Shown: positions 43,800-55,949, numbered from the stretch's first letter. The stretch: 64,000 nt of DNA from Styela clava (GCF_964204865.1 NC_135259.1:4784974-4848973), one strand, 5' to 3'. Notes: generated by a model not told the origin, from the sequence alone. Numbers and translations are program-made.

Positions 43800-46468
43800 A
43801 TGCCATATTTCATAAGTCATGAAAAAGATATCACCAAGTACCATACATCCACTGATCGTCACTCACTGGACATATTGCGAAAGCATGGACTGGAGAAAGG
43901 CAAACGCCCACTTAAGACTACAGCAGATGGTAATTGCCTTTTCAACGCAGGGTCGTTGCTTCTGAATGATTCTGAAGATATGGCTAATGAGCTTCGGACA
44001 AGAACTTGCATCGAAATGGTCAATAATGAAGACGAATACATTCAGTCTGATATGGGGAGAGTTGTTTGTCATGTGTCCCCGGACTACCGCGAAGCCTGTG
44101 TCGACTGTACTCGTATTGGTGCTTTTTCTTCAGCTTGGACAATAATGGCACTCTCTAACATCATTAAAAGACAAGTGAACATGCTGTACCCCCTGTTAAT
44201 GGGACAAGGGACTTATATCCAAAGTTTCTCAGCAATTGCATCAAGCCTAGAGAAATAGTTGGCGTAGATCTGTGGATTATGTGGACAACAACAGAACTGA
44301 CGATGACTTCTGACTGGATTCCAAATCACTTTGTACCACTTGTTGAAGAAACTGAATTTAATCCTGGTGCTCTCCATTCTACCCCAGTAAAGGAGGCTTT
44401 GAATACTATTCCTGACTCTCCAGGCGTTACCCCATTCAAATTTGGAAAACTCAATTTTGATGAAACCAGTTCTGATACTAGCATCGGTTTTGACCAGATT
44501 AATTTTGAATTTGGTTGGGATATCAGTGACGACAGCGATGACTCTGCTGATGCGTTCGAGCCAAAAAAGATGAGGGCTACCACACCAATTACCACATCAA
44601 GTCCATCTACTGCTTTCGAATCATCAAATGATGAGCGTGAAATACAATTGAGTGGCAGATTTCTTGCACCCAATGAACTTTACACAACTATGCTGGCAGA
44701 GGTTATTGCTGAAAAAGAAATCCCCACTGGTCCGAAAAGCAACATTGGATTCGTGGTACAGTTGGGAAAAAATAACAAGAGGAATTTTGTTCCAGATGAT
44801 TGTGGCACGTGGTGTGGTGTAAAAGCAGGGTCTACCAGAGCATATTTCCTCATTGAAGAAAATGGCAACCTGAAATTCGTCAGAAAAGATAAAGATGGCT
44901 TCTACACAGAGAAAAAGTCCGGGGGAAAATTCAGGAAAGAGCATGTACGGCCAATGCCCGACACCCAAGATATCCTAATTCTTCATAGAGTTTACAGCAA
45001 ACTAAAGGCTAACACGAACTATCGAAAACGGGTGTCCTGGTTTCGTGGTTACGATGGTTCCTGCATCGGTGAAGGGAAAGCTGTCGTTGAATACCTGGGA
45101 GCTTTTCCGAAACAGCCCATGCCTCCCCATGGAAATACAAAACGAAACAAGCGTGAGTATGTAAGAACACCTCCTGGAGTTGTAAAAAACATCGATGATC
45201 ATGTGCAGTCGAGGATGTCCACAAGGGAAATCTATAAGAAAATGATTGGCGAAGATTCGATTCATGCCCCGAGGGACTATCGACAAGTGAGATATAGGAA
45301 AATGCATGCCAAAAAAGACAGTTGGGGTACAGAGGGTTCACGCACTTTCGCTGATGGGGTTTTTGATGTGCTAAGCATGGTACAGACAGATGACTTCGTG
45401 CGAGAGGCAGCGGTAATCAAAGGTTCCCCACCCTGTGTGATTTTGTATACCAACAATCAGCTCGCTGATCTCAAGCGAATAGCTTCAACAACAAGTGACA
45501 AAACAATTTTGGGTGTTGATCGCACGTTTAACCTTGGTGCCTGTTATGCCACTATAATAGTGTACAAGCAGTCGAAAGTTGTAAGAAATAGCACTGGTGA
45601 AAATCCTATATTTTTGGGCCCAATTTACCTCCACTGGGATGGAAAATTCACGACATATTGTCACTTTTTCTCTCACTTGAGCTCCAGGATATCAACCACT
45701 GCTTTCACTTCGGAAATTAGGATTGGAAGTGACAACGAGTTTGCTTTAACAAAAGCTCTTGACAAGTGTTTTCCGGGAGTTCAGCGGTTTCTATGCACAC
45801 GACACTTGATCCAAAATGTGCAGCGTTTGTTGCGGACAAAGGGGTCGATTTCCGAAGAGTCGAAAAAAATGCTGTTATCCTCTCTTTTCGGGGATGATGG
45901 AATTGCCAGAGCAGTTTCAAATGAGGAATTTGAAACCAAATCTGTCGAATGCAAAAGGCTTATTTCAAAGTTCCCCGAAGATATCAAGAGGTATATAACT
46001 GCACAGATTATGCCTCTGCTTGCAGAGTACGTTGTCAAACCGAGGAATGGGCTAATGCAAAAAGCGCTGTGGACCAACAACAATTCTGAGTCGATGAACA
46101 ACCTCATAAAAGTTGACATTGATTGGAAGCCACAAAAGCTGCCTCAACTAATCAAAAAATTTAAAGACCATGCTATTTTGCAGTACACAGACATGCGGAG
46201 AGCCATTCACGGCAGGGGCAATTATTCCCTAAGTTCAAGGTTCAAAAAGTATTCCTACAGCAATGCAGTATGGCGAGAGATGGGAGAGGGCGAAAAAGAG
46301 AAAATATTTCAAAAATTAATTTTTGAAAAAGACCGTTCCCATATTCCCCTTGAAAACGAAATGGAAGAAGCGTCGAACCCAGCATTTCTTTGTCCAAGAA
46401 AATCGCACATTGCCAGAAAGCCGGGACAAAAGAAGGGAACTAGGGCCGAAAGAGCAGCAAAAAAGTAG
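43800..46468 (+). pseudogene. OTU cysteine protease domain plus MULE transposase, one frameshift
   Basis: First frame 43800-44258, second frame 44279-46468 (open back to 44222). The OTU domain has TTADGNCLFNAGS with the presumed nucleophile Cys at residue 46, and ends in the second frame with WIPNHFVPLVEE (presumed His). The family text runs across the join near 44216, where one base seems missing. The acidic linker is followed by a long middle region, then the MULE transposase core: GVDRTFNLG (Asp 414 of the second frame), IRIGSDNEFALTKAL (Asp 485), FLCTRHLIQNV (C..H) and WTNNNSESMNNLIK (Glu 604). The C-terminus is very basic (KPGQKKGTRAERAAKK). The transposase would cut and join the element ends; OTU domains remove ubiquitin. 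All catalytic residues survive despite the frameshift, so the decay looks recent or the break could be a variant of this copy. Confidence 0.88.
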
Positions 46469-47214
46469 ATGGAGAGATGTAACGTGGCTCCTATTATGAC
46501 ACAGACTAATATTCACTACACATAGCTTATTCATCCAGTGTTTTTGATGAGCTATCGGACAAAATAGTCACTGGCTTCGTGTTTTTATCTTTTATTACAG
46601 TTCGTTTGTGTGTTGGTGTTTTAACAGTTCATTGTTTTCACGTTGGTTAGGCTGATGTGTATGCTTTAATGAACATGTCATTTCTTTGCACGAATAAAAC
46701 AAAACGTGATGTTACATACTTTTCTTTGCTGTTGTTAAGATAATCATGCTCGCCTTTCAGTTTGTTCTTGGTTTGGGTTTACTGCACCAAGTACCGCAGA
46801 TACCGGCACAGGATGCAAGACAATAGGAAGACTAAAGCACCTTCATCCCATAAAAAGAAGGCAGGCGGTTCAGTTCATTGGATCCAGATTTGCTGGCCTT
46901 ATCGCCGTCGCAATGTGGTTCACGTAACTGCTGATCGGTTACGGCTTCCTCCATCATTAAGTCAAATTCATGCACCTGAAATATCTAGCTAGCTCACCAT
47001 ACCCAATATTGGCTACCAACCAAACGAGAGGCCACACGATTCCTATACATTTGTATCAAAATAAAATGATATCATATGTACAAGCATCGGCGCTCATTCA
47101 ACCACTGTTCTTCACTCTAGGCAAATTTTGATTACCTCCTAAACAAGCCACGCGTATATTTTGCTTCGTAGACAAAACTGAGTATGCATCATGTAACATT
47201 GTCAGTGATTTCGT
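46469..47214. other. FB-2 interior downstream of the transposase
   Basis: Non-coding. AATAAA at 46695 may end the transposase transcript. Bases 46911-47010 are a partial R3 copy (GTTCACGTAACTGCTGATCG, GTTACGGCTTCCTCCATCA). Confidence 0.45.
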
Positions 47215-47810
47215 GTTACCTCAATCTCAAAAATTTGCACGAGCGTCAATAAAGTAATTAGTGATGACGCCACAAATCACGTCGAAATATTTTGACGTCA
47301 TCAGCGGTGACGTATCTAAACACGCCGAATGACCGTAATAATATGGTCTCATTTTCAGAAACGTTTGATATACTAGTCGTGATTATATGTTGAAATTTTG
47401 CATTTGATATTATGACGTAACCACTAATGACGTCATAAATTTAGTCGAAAGTCGCCACATTCAAACCATCTCGTTTGTCTCAAAGGTGCATTATACTGCA
47501 CGCCAGTATATTTCGAATATTCAAATCTTAGATTGTGACGCAATCAGCAATGACGTCACCAATCACGCCAAAAATAACCGTATTGAAACCGCCTCATCTT
47601 TCTGAAACGTTTGCTATATTGCTCGATGTTCTATCTCCAAAATTCGCATTATCGATTGTGACGTAATCAGCAATGACGTCACCAATCACGCCACAAATAA
47701 CCGTAATGAAACCGCCTCATCCTTCTGAAACGTTTGATGTATTGCTTGAGGGGCTATCTCTAAAATTCGCATTATCTATTATGACGTAATCAGTGATGAC
47801 GTCACGAATC
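47215..47810 (-). repeat. 123-bp tandem repeat with TGACGTCA, right arm of FB-2
   Basis: Inverse of 32000-32510. TGACGTCA starts at 47293, 47428, 47551, 47674 and 47797; the last four are exactly 123 bp apart. About five units. Confidence 0.9.
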
Positions 47811-47829
47811 TTATGCGTCCCGTGCCATT

Positions 47830-48137
47830 TTCTCCAGTTGTATTCAGTGGTGTTCAGTTATATTCAGTTGTATTCGTTGCGTGTATTCAGTTGTTTTCAG
47901 TTCTGTTCAGTCGTATTCAGTTTTGTTCAGTTGTTTTCAGTTGTATTCAGCTGTGTTCAGTTATATTCAGTTGTATTCATTTTAAAACTTATGTCACGTG
48001 CCACGAGCCGTGTATTCAGTTGTGTGCGGTAGTATTCAGTTGTGTTCAGTTTTTGTATTCAGTTGTATTCAGTTGTTTTCAGTTGTGTTCAGTTGTATTC
48101 AGTTGTATTCAGTTATATTCAGTTTTTGACAACACCC
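47830..48137 (+). repeat. 10-bp satellite, right arm of FB-2
   Basis: ATTCAGTTGT-type units, the inverse of 31672-31978, including the mirrored spacer GTCACGTGCCACGAGCCGTG near 47993. Confidence 0.92.
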
Positions 48138-48489
48138 GCAATGTTGAGGTACAATTATCAATTGATTACAACCAGGGTTGTCCAAAACGAATCGAATATT
48201 CGAATATCAAGGTATTCGAATACCTTTTCGGCTCATTTCCGAATAATTACGAATAGTAGTCACTTTTCGCCGTAAACACGGTGTTTCGTTTTACCGGAAT
48301 CTTCAAACGACTTTTTACGCTTTCTCACGTATTAAATGACGATGAGTCGGCATTTTGATTGTTTATATTCAGCGCGAATGTACGTCGCATAGTGTTGCGA
48401 CACATTTGCACGTTTGCGTTGGTGGACATTGCCGACATTCGTCTTTTAATTCACAAAATCATTTCCATTAGTCGAAAAATCGACAATCA

Positions 48490-49271
48490 CCGTATTTCCC
48501 GGCTAATAAGTCGCTTTTCTAGACCCAATTTTGGCTTGATTTTTTGGGGGGAGGGGCGCCTTATAGAGAAAGCATGTTTATTTTATTTCTATGTGGCCTG
48601 CTTATTTTTCGCATTAGTCTTCTCAAGCATAATTTGTGTTAAACCTCATATTTGGTTCTTATGGGTCTGCCAATCATGATATTTAATCGTAGGCCGGTTA
48701 TCGTTACTTAAAAGAGAAAACACGGCCACCGCCACCGAGATAAAGTAAGTGATTTATGACCCTTTGGTTTTGCCGATTCAGCAGAAAACGACAGGGACAT
48801 GAAACACAGCTGTGAAATAACCCGTGGACGTACCGTGTGGTACTTATCACATTCCAAAATTATTTCAACATTCGGGTTAATAGGTTGTCCAAAATGATTG
48901 CCGCTTTATAATTTAAATTTACCGCTTCGTTGTTGAGAATAGTTAATTCCGTGAGTAAGGTTCTACCAAACAAACATGATCTGGTTCTGTTCTGACCCTA
49001 TAAAATAATAGATTGTTCAAAATGATTGTGATTTTTAACTTAAAATTACCGCTTTATTGTTAAAAATAGTTAATTCTGTGAGTATGATTCTACTAAACAA
49101 ACGTGATCTGGTTCTAAACATTATTATTAGCGCATATTAGCATAACTAAACAACAGGGAACAATTTTTCTACCCGTCTTCTTGGAGGCCTATATGGGAAA
49201 CCCCCTTTTTTGAGTGCTAAAAATATACTTCGTCCTATTTGCCATGTAGGCTTATTAGCCGGGAAATACGG
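48490..49271. mobile_element. Inverted-repeat element nested in hAT-4
   Basis: 782 bp, with ends CCGTATTTCCCGGCTAATAA in inverted orientation. Inside, two near-copies of TTGTCCAAAATGATTG...TGAGTA..GTTCTACCAAACAAAC (48888 and 49013) form a tandem pair of about 125 bp. Flanks do not show an obvious TA. No coding capacity. Confidence 0.7.
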
Positions 49272-49430
49272 TATTTATAGCCGTAATTGTTACGATATCC
49301 AATAAATTGTCACAAGTTGGGAAACAAGTTGATTTATTAGAAAAATACTTTCACCCGCTTTCTGGGAAATAATTTTGATAATGATGGTCAAAAGTATCGA
49401 TAATGAAAGTATTAATACCAAACACCACGG

Positions 49431-49905
49431 GTATTTGTGGGCATGAAATGTGTGGTAAGCTGCCCAATTATAATTAATTTCGGATTCGTATTTACAAAAT
49501 ATTAAAACTATTATAACTCAAAAATACAACGGCGATTTGTGGACTTGAATGTGTAATAAAGTATAAATTATTTTTCCGACTTGTGACAATTTTTTCGAGT
49601 ACGAAAATAAGAATCAAAAATTAATTATATTCGGGCACAATATCACGGCATTCTGTGGACATAAATTGTGAGGCAAACTCGCGATTGATATTAATTTTTG
49701 ATTCCTATTTTCGTATTTACAAAATACAACGGTGATCTGTGGACATTGAATATGTGGTAAACTACCCGATTATAAATAGTTTTTGAACCTTATTTTCGTA
49801 TTTATAAAATAATAAAAGTATTATTACACAAACATACAACGGCGATCTGCGGACTTAAAATGTGTGGTAAAGTTCCCGAATATATTTACTTTTTGATCCG
49901 TATTT
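49431..49905 (+). repeat. Degenerate tandem repeat inside hAT-4
   Basis: Four to five spaced copies of ACAACGGCGATCTGTGGAC followed by TGTGTGGTAAA..TCCCGA and TTTTCGTATTTACAAAAT, at irregular spacing of roughly 90-150 bp. Confidence 0.6.
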
Positions 49906-50348
49906 TTGTACTCACAAAAAAATTGTCACAAGTCTGAAAAAGAACTCATACTTTATCCCGCTTTTTGACAAATAATTTGGATAATGGTTGGTATTTAAAA
50001 GTATGGGCGTTTTACTAGGATGATTTTGTGTTGCGCAAGCATTCAAATCCATCACCGATACCACTATTTAAAATGCCTTGTCGTATTATTTTAATTCTGT
50101 TAATTAATACAACTCATGTTATATAAAATATATATCGCAATAATCTGCAAACATGAAATGCCTGGTAATATAGCCAGGTTGTAGATAGAAGTTATTCCAT
50201 TGTTTAATGTATGAAAATTCCTTCATACACTTAGATTCTATTACTGGATTTTATTTTCGAAGTATTCGAAATTTCATATTCGAAAATAATAATTTCGAAT
50301 GTATTCGAAATAGTGAACTATTCGGTATTGGCCATCCCTGATTACAAC

Positions 50349-52218
50349 AATATTGAGGTCAAATGATCATTGTAGAATACGAATGATCAATTGTTGAGGG
50401 TTGCTAAAGTTTACGACCAACCCAACAGGCAGGTTAACTACATACTTAATTCTAGATTATGCAAACAATAGCAACATAAAAATACAAAATGAAATATGCA
50501 AAATGAATCAAACGTTATTATTAAACTGAGAAACAAACAAACAAATCCGCTCATTGCGGCGAATAAACTAGCACTACTTAAACGGCTAACTCTTAACACG
50601 AAATAAATGGTAAACAGCCGACTGGCAATTATCCGAAATAATAAACAAACAAATACGAGAGAAAAAGAAAAGACCGATAACAGACTTTGTTTACGCTAAC
50701 ATGCTCATTCCTGCCCACGAACAGATGGTGAAATCGCCTTGAGGGGAGTAATTTCCTGAACGGTCATTCGACAAAGTGCAATGACTGATCTATCTCAAGA
50801 TAACCCCAGGTCAAATATATATGAAATAAAACAAAGAAACTTTGTCTGTAACATTGGGCTCTTTTAAGGCGCCAAAAGTCTAGCTATTCTGTCTGCACGA
50901 GGTTTTAGTCGGCAAAACTACGCAGCGTTTTTAGACACTTATGTTGCAACGTCGTGGTCATGTATATACATTTTATAACTTATTTTACTCTAAGCAAGTC
51001 TTTTGTTTAGTCGGTACGATTTGGAAATACCGAAATCTGTATGCTCAAACATATCTTTATCTGACTTGGTCGTGATAACCTTTCTTACAAAAGGTTTATT
51101 CAATTCAAAAATGATTTGTACAAATACAGCATAACGCATACGCGTAAATCCTTTCAAGTTATTCCATTTGATGGCACTTATTTTAATTATAGCCATTGCC
51201 TATTATTGTTATGTTATTTGTCTGCAAAACTGAACCTACTTGAAACTGCGGTGTACCATGACTATTCGAAGTAATTTTGTGAAGTTTCTCGCGATATGAA
51301 ATTAGACCGCCAAATACTCTCCAGGAGCATCAATATTTCAAATTTTTATTTTTAATAAAAGTGTATATATCGAAAACACTAAATTCAATGTAGTCTTAAA
51401 CAAAAAGGAATTAAACTATGCTAAATGCTCAATTGAGTAATATTGACTAGTCCCGTCATGAACGAGGCCTATTACTTAACTAGCATAGCATGGACACATT
51501 TGGCTCTAACAAATATCACTTTAGCATCGAGCTTTTCCAGGTGGAAATATTTTGAAGTTAATTTCAAGTGAATTTTTTGTTTCAAATAGATGTTGATTCG
51601 TATGGCCTCTATTCAAAATTCTAAAACTTACAGCGTTATTCCCAACCGCCTATATTCCACTCAGGGGTGTTGGTACACATAGTCATTTTGCCGATCCGCG
51701 AGAAATTTTGTCTTGACCCGACCAAATGCACTGATCGGATTTTAAGGTAATTGCGTGATTATTTGTACCTTCGACGGCAAAGTATTTATATCAAACAACC
51801 GCATTTATGTTTGAATCATTTTATAATTTTATTTCCCATCCGTGAGCGCGTTTTCAATTAGTTTAATTGGTTTGCCGGGTAGAAAGGTTGGGCACCTCTA
51901 GTTTAGAATATAAATCATTTCAAATATATTTTATTTTAGACGTGAATTAAACTAGATTTATAGAATTGACGATAAACATCAATTAAAGCCGTTTGATTCC
52001 AGATAAATAAACTGGAAGTTTATTAACAATCGCGCACACACACACGCCGGAGAAAAAGCTGCTCGGAGAAAAAAATCTTCCAGCCTAAAATAGAAAAAAA
52101 GGATTGTACCACACTATAAGTAGCGTGTCAAGATAGAAACTATAAATGAAACGGAATCCAAGTGCATAGGAAGATATCGTGTTCTCTTCGAAAATAGACT
52201 CCTGTGGATACAGGGTTA
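50349..52218. other. Non-coding region upstream of the lectin-like gene
   Basis: I see no gene or complete element. An AC microsatellite (CACACACACAC) lies at 52032-52043. This is probably intergenic sequence and the promoter region of the lectin-like gene; I cannot point to a TATA box with confidence. Confidence 0.4.
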
Positions 52219-54714
52219 ATGAAAATGAAATTTTGCAGTTTCATTGGTGTGGTCGTTTTCTGCTTTGCATTAAACGTTTGTCATGGAACGTGTTCGACGA
52301 AAAGAGAATTGGGTATGATATATATATATACAATATTCTTGGGTATTTCAAGTTTGATACAAAACTGTAATAAAAAATTAATTGAGTAAGTTTTATTACA
52401 AGCAAACAGTAAAAAAACATAATGTTTTGTATTCTATATTACGAAAATATCTATTTAATAATTCGTTAGTTCTGTGATATATATATTCAATATATCTTGA
52501 CAATGTCACGTATATTTAGAATATTGCGATGAAGTGTACAATGGAAAGTGTTACGTGTTGATCACAAACGATAACCGACTAAATGTATTCGAAGCCAGAG
52601 CGAGTTGTCATGCAATCGGAGGGAATGCTGCAAATATATACAGCAAAGATCACTTTTATAGGATGGTTGCCTTAATCCGAACACGCATCCTCATCGGACT
52701 AAATTATCATTACATATGGACGGGAATGGAATTGGAAACGAGTGTAAGTATTTGAAGCCATATTTAAAAATGTGCGTGGGGGGGGGGGGGGTCGTTTTGG
52801 GGGCTGCGCAAGTAAAATCACAATACATTGGGTGATTCGCAGCCACGGCCAATTTTGGACGATGCAAGTACCTTGGCCAGAGATGTCGAAATTTTTTAAT
52901 GAGTAATGGGTGGGTCAAAGATCGAAATTGATTATAGAAAAGAATACATGAAGAACTCGTTTCCGCATTCATTTTACCCGCAAGACTTATATAAAGGAAC
53001 TGCTGTTATAGCCAATATAATAGTAAGTTATGGTGTTGCGTTGTAAAGGCAGATGGGAGGGTCCAGTCCGTAGCTCTATCGCACCCTTTTACTCCAATTG
53101 CCTGATATTCACTCCCCATAACAAATACAAAGACTTCTCCAGCACACAATTGTTATATTAGTGTGAACTTGATCAACACAAATCTACGGTATTTTACGGA
53201 TATATATATATACTGTTAGTTTTTGTTTTAATTCTCCAGCCGCCTTTTTTTATACCAACCGTTGCGTTTTTATATATATAATAAATTGGGCCCCTAAGCT
53301 AATGTAGGCCTTCTTTCAAGCACGGATAAAAATCTAATCTTGATTGTCTGATCAAAACAATATAATATGTTTTGTCCCTGGCGATGGTCTGCGACGCGAA
53401 TGACGCACAACAGCTGGGAATTATTTTACCAACTCGTTACTTATCGATCTTTATCTATAAGTATGTTGATAGGTATTTGTCTGTCTGTATGTTTGTTTGT
53501 CTGTTAGATGGACACGATATCTCACGAAAGCAAGGTTGAATCTCCTCCAAATTTGCAAGTGCATTCATCATATCTCGGACCAGAAGCCTATTGATTTTGG
53601 ATAAATTATGTCGTATAATTAGCGAGTTATTAATTAATTAGTGATGGGATACATGGTGTCACTATGAAGTAAGAGCGCTGTTTTGGGGATCCCCTAACTT
53701 TCGATCGATAAGTCTTCGGTCTCTGACCGATATTCTCGTTTTGTTCTCATTCAAATGATCTCAGTTAAACCCGATTTAGGCTACAACTAACACTAAAAGT
53801 TTTTGCCCAAATTACCGAAATTCAATCAATTTGATAGGATTGTCCCTAATGGAATATACCGTATTGTCTGCCCTTGTCTGCCCCAAATTTGCCCTTAACC
53901 AGTCAGTGGCTATAATGAAAACACTTCTGAAAAATAAACATGAAAATAAATAACAATCAGAAGAAGTCTTTGTGGAAAAGATGGTAGAAGGAATTATTGT
54001 TCAGAAGAGAAAGCAAAGACTTTGAAAGCAGGAGGCGTGGTATATGTTAATTTTGTATTACACAGCCAAAACACATTTACATTCGATACATTTCTTTCAA
54101 CAATGAGTAAGGTATATAGTCATATAGATAATATATCAATGATGAAGCGCTTTTGAGGAGACATTTTGCCGTAATTGATTAGCACTCTTTGGGCATTGAG
54201 TGAAAATATAGGGCATTTTGTAGTTTCGCTTGCCACGCTTTATTCAATTGGCTATGAGCATCAAGTTTTTACCGTCGTGTTGGCGATACAGCTTTTATTT
54301 CCAAGTAAAAATAATGACGCCATAATAAACATTTCAGAGATATGTAAATTTTAGTTTGGCGTCATAAATATTTTTTACAAATTGCACATAATACAAAATT
54401 TAAGTTCTGAGTAGATTCTATTCATAAAGTTAAATGAGTAGGGTTTTTCGAATTTAGGCATTTAAGATTCGCAGCATTTATAGTTTTGCAACTTTACTGC
54501 TTAATCTTTAATCTGTTTGGACTTTCAGACGAAAAAAAATTATTTATCCAATGGAAATCCAGCTGACTACACACGTTGGGTTCCAAATAGACCCTATATT
54601 CCTGCAAGATCTTACGTCGGCATTCACGTTCAATCAGATCCAAGTCATGCAAATCAAGGGATGTTTGAAGAAAATTCTACTTACAAACTTCTTGGGGTTT
54701 TGTGTGAAATATGA
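52219..54714 (+). CDS. Secreted C-type-lectin-like protein, three exons
   Basis: Exons are 52219-52312, 52520-52743 and 54529-54714, about 167 codons. Exon 1 begins MKMKFCSFIGVVVFCFALN, a signal peptide probably cut after CHG. Donor 1 is TTGG|GTATGA and acceptor 2 TATTTAG|AA, rejoining as a Glu codon. Exon 2 has EYCDEVYNGKCYV, ARASCHAIGGNAANIYSKDH and YIWTGMELE, the first half of a C-type lectin fold. Donor 2 is AGT|GTAAGT and acceptor 3 GGACTTTCAG|AC, phase 0. Exon 3 has NPADYTRWVPNRPYIPARSY and ends YKLLGVLCEI then TGA, the second half. The usual third cysteine of the fold's inner disulfide is absent and no EPN or QPD sugar motif is seen, so calcium-dependent sugar binding is doubtful. AATAAA at about 54986 may be the polyadenylation signal. 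Alternative in-frame start: ATG 52204. Confidence 0.82.
53440..53743 (+). repeat. Dispersed repeat R1, copy 3, in a lectin-gene intron
   Basis: ACTTATCGATC..., a TGTCTGTCTGTATGTTTGTT microsatellite, GATATCTCACGAAAGCAAGG, AGAAGCCTATTGATTTTGG, TATGTCGTATAATTAGCGAG, CTTTCGATCGATAAGTCTTC and CTCTGACCGATATTCTCG. It lies in intron 2 of the lectin-like gene (52744-54528). The intron also has a run of twelve G near 52779. Confidence 0.82.
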
Positions 54715-55332
54715 TTAAATGCTAATATTGCTTCTTCATTCTGAGTTCCCTTTGAATTCTGTATAGATATATAAGTGACTGAATGAACAGCCAACTGCTA
54801 TACTTTTTTTTACAAATTATTCCCTAAAATCGTCCACACCGATTTTTTATATTTGAAGTTAGTTGAATGATGATAATGTGCTAAGGAATTAGCGGATTTT
54901 CCCTGTGTATGCTAAATCCGATCTCATTATTTCCGTGCCTGTCGATCATCAGTAATTTTCCTACCGAGAATTGAACAAAATCCATAATAAATTAAATCCG
55001 TCAATTACTGGTATTCCCAGCTAAGTTTTAAAATTGTCTGAGATTTAAATATATAAGATTCGGTGTCAATGTTTAATTTTTATTACATCCTAATATATTA
55101 TATTAAGTTTTTGCTTAACAAAACTTTGTCAATGTAATTATAATCGCCAAATATTTGATTAACTGCCAATTAGATGTATTGTCGAATTTTATAGCTTGAA
55201 TGTCAGGTTCTAACATCCAGAGTCTCGAAAAAAGCTCCCTTTTGCCGTTCATGTAAAAAAATTTGAACCATTTTCTATCTTCCTCCGGGCATAACGGTTC
55301 GCTATATATTGTCGACAAAGTCGGTTAATGGC
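54715..55332. other. Downstream of the lectin-like gene, non-coding
   Basis: 3' flank; the AATAAA at about 54986 is the only signal I can point to. Confidence 0.4.
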
Positions 55333-55518
55333 AAGTGTCCAAATTAATTGAAACGCTCGTGAAACGACTAAGTGAACAAATATCCGCCTACATATTTTTT
55401 GGTTAATGAAAGTGTTCAAATTAATTGAAACGCTCGTGAAACGACAAAGTGAACAAAAATCCGCCCACATATTTTTTGGTTAATGAAAAGTGTTCAAATT
55501 AAATGAAACGCTCGTAAT
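55333..55518 (+). repeat. Tandem repeat, about 78-bp unit, 2.3 copies
   Basis: Units start near 55334, 55411 and 55490 and share GTTCAAATTAATTGAAACGC, TCGTGAAACGAC.AAGTGAAC and CATATTTTTTGGTTAATGAA. Minus-strand frames across it are artefacts of the repeat. Confidence 0.8.
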
Positions 55519-55949
55519 AGGCTATAGCCAACGACTGCCTATAGCAGGGATGGCGAACCACTGACCCGCGGGTCACTTAGTGACCCACCGCGTTTTATTC
55601 GTGACCCGCCAAAGCACGAATAAAATAAAAATAACTGTTAACATATCAGTGATAAAAATTGATAAAACCGGCATTAAATGAATCTAACAATAACTAAACT
55701 ATTATGATGTACCCTCACTCGACAACGCGACGTCGCCCCGTCTTTGTGAGCATAAACCTGGATACAAACTATCTTCTGTTTTGTGGATTAAACTGGATAC
55801 AACACTACATCAATACGGTGAGATCGTTTCTTTATATCCGATCTGTATATATTGCTGTATATAAAGTGCAATTGACTGAAATCCAGTACAAATTTTCTTT
55901 TGGAGAGTGAACGTTTATTACGGATAAAGCTGTTTTATGTTATAAGTAT
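55519..55949. other. Non-coding; possible hAT terminus
   Basis: CAGGGATGGCGAACCACTGA at 55545, followed by GACCCGCGGGTCAC, looks like an hAT end, but I found no partner. Nothing else recognised before the gypsy fragment. Confidence 0.45.

Larger units (their letters stand above)
31672..48137. mobile_element. Giant foldback element encoding an OTU-MULE transposase (FB-2)
   Basis: 16,466 bp, starting GGGTGTTGTCAAAAACTG at both ends in inverted orientation. A perfect 9-bp duplication, GCAATGTTG, flanks it at 31663-31671 and 48138-48146. The arms (31672 to about 32510, and about 47215 to 48137) are inverse copies built of a 10-bp satellite next to a 123-bp tandem repeat. Inside are a PHD-finger frame (42849), an OTU domain and MULE transposase (43800-46468), and several later insertions: an hAT-like MITE, repeat R3, a TA-flanked element and a complete BEL retrotransposon. 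Subtracting those leaves roughly 7.4 kb. Duplication length and encoded transposase both point to the Mutator-like superfamily. Confidence 0.9.
48173..50340. mobile_element. hAT element (hAT-4), non-autonomous
   Basis: 2168 bp, ends CAGGGTTGTCC and, inverted, CAGGGATGGCCAATACCGAA, with a perfect 8-bp duplication, ATTACAAC, at 48165-48172 and 50341-50348. Both ends are rich in ATTCGAATA words. It contains a nested inverted-repeat element (48490-49271) and an internal repeat (49431-49900). No transposase remnant. Confidence 0.9.

Noticed and set aside
44326..45341. Several minus-strand frames of about 100 codons
   Set aside because: They are shadows of the OTU-MULE frame; none has a recognisable motif.
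31672..48137. Two independent insertions of one satellite repeat instead of a single large element
   Set aside because: Independent insertions would each carry their own flanks; the perfect 9-bp duplication at the two outer ends and the inverted arms around a transposase favour one element.
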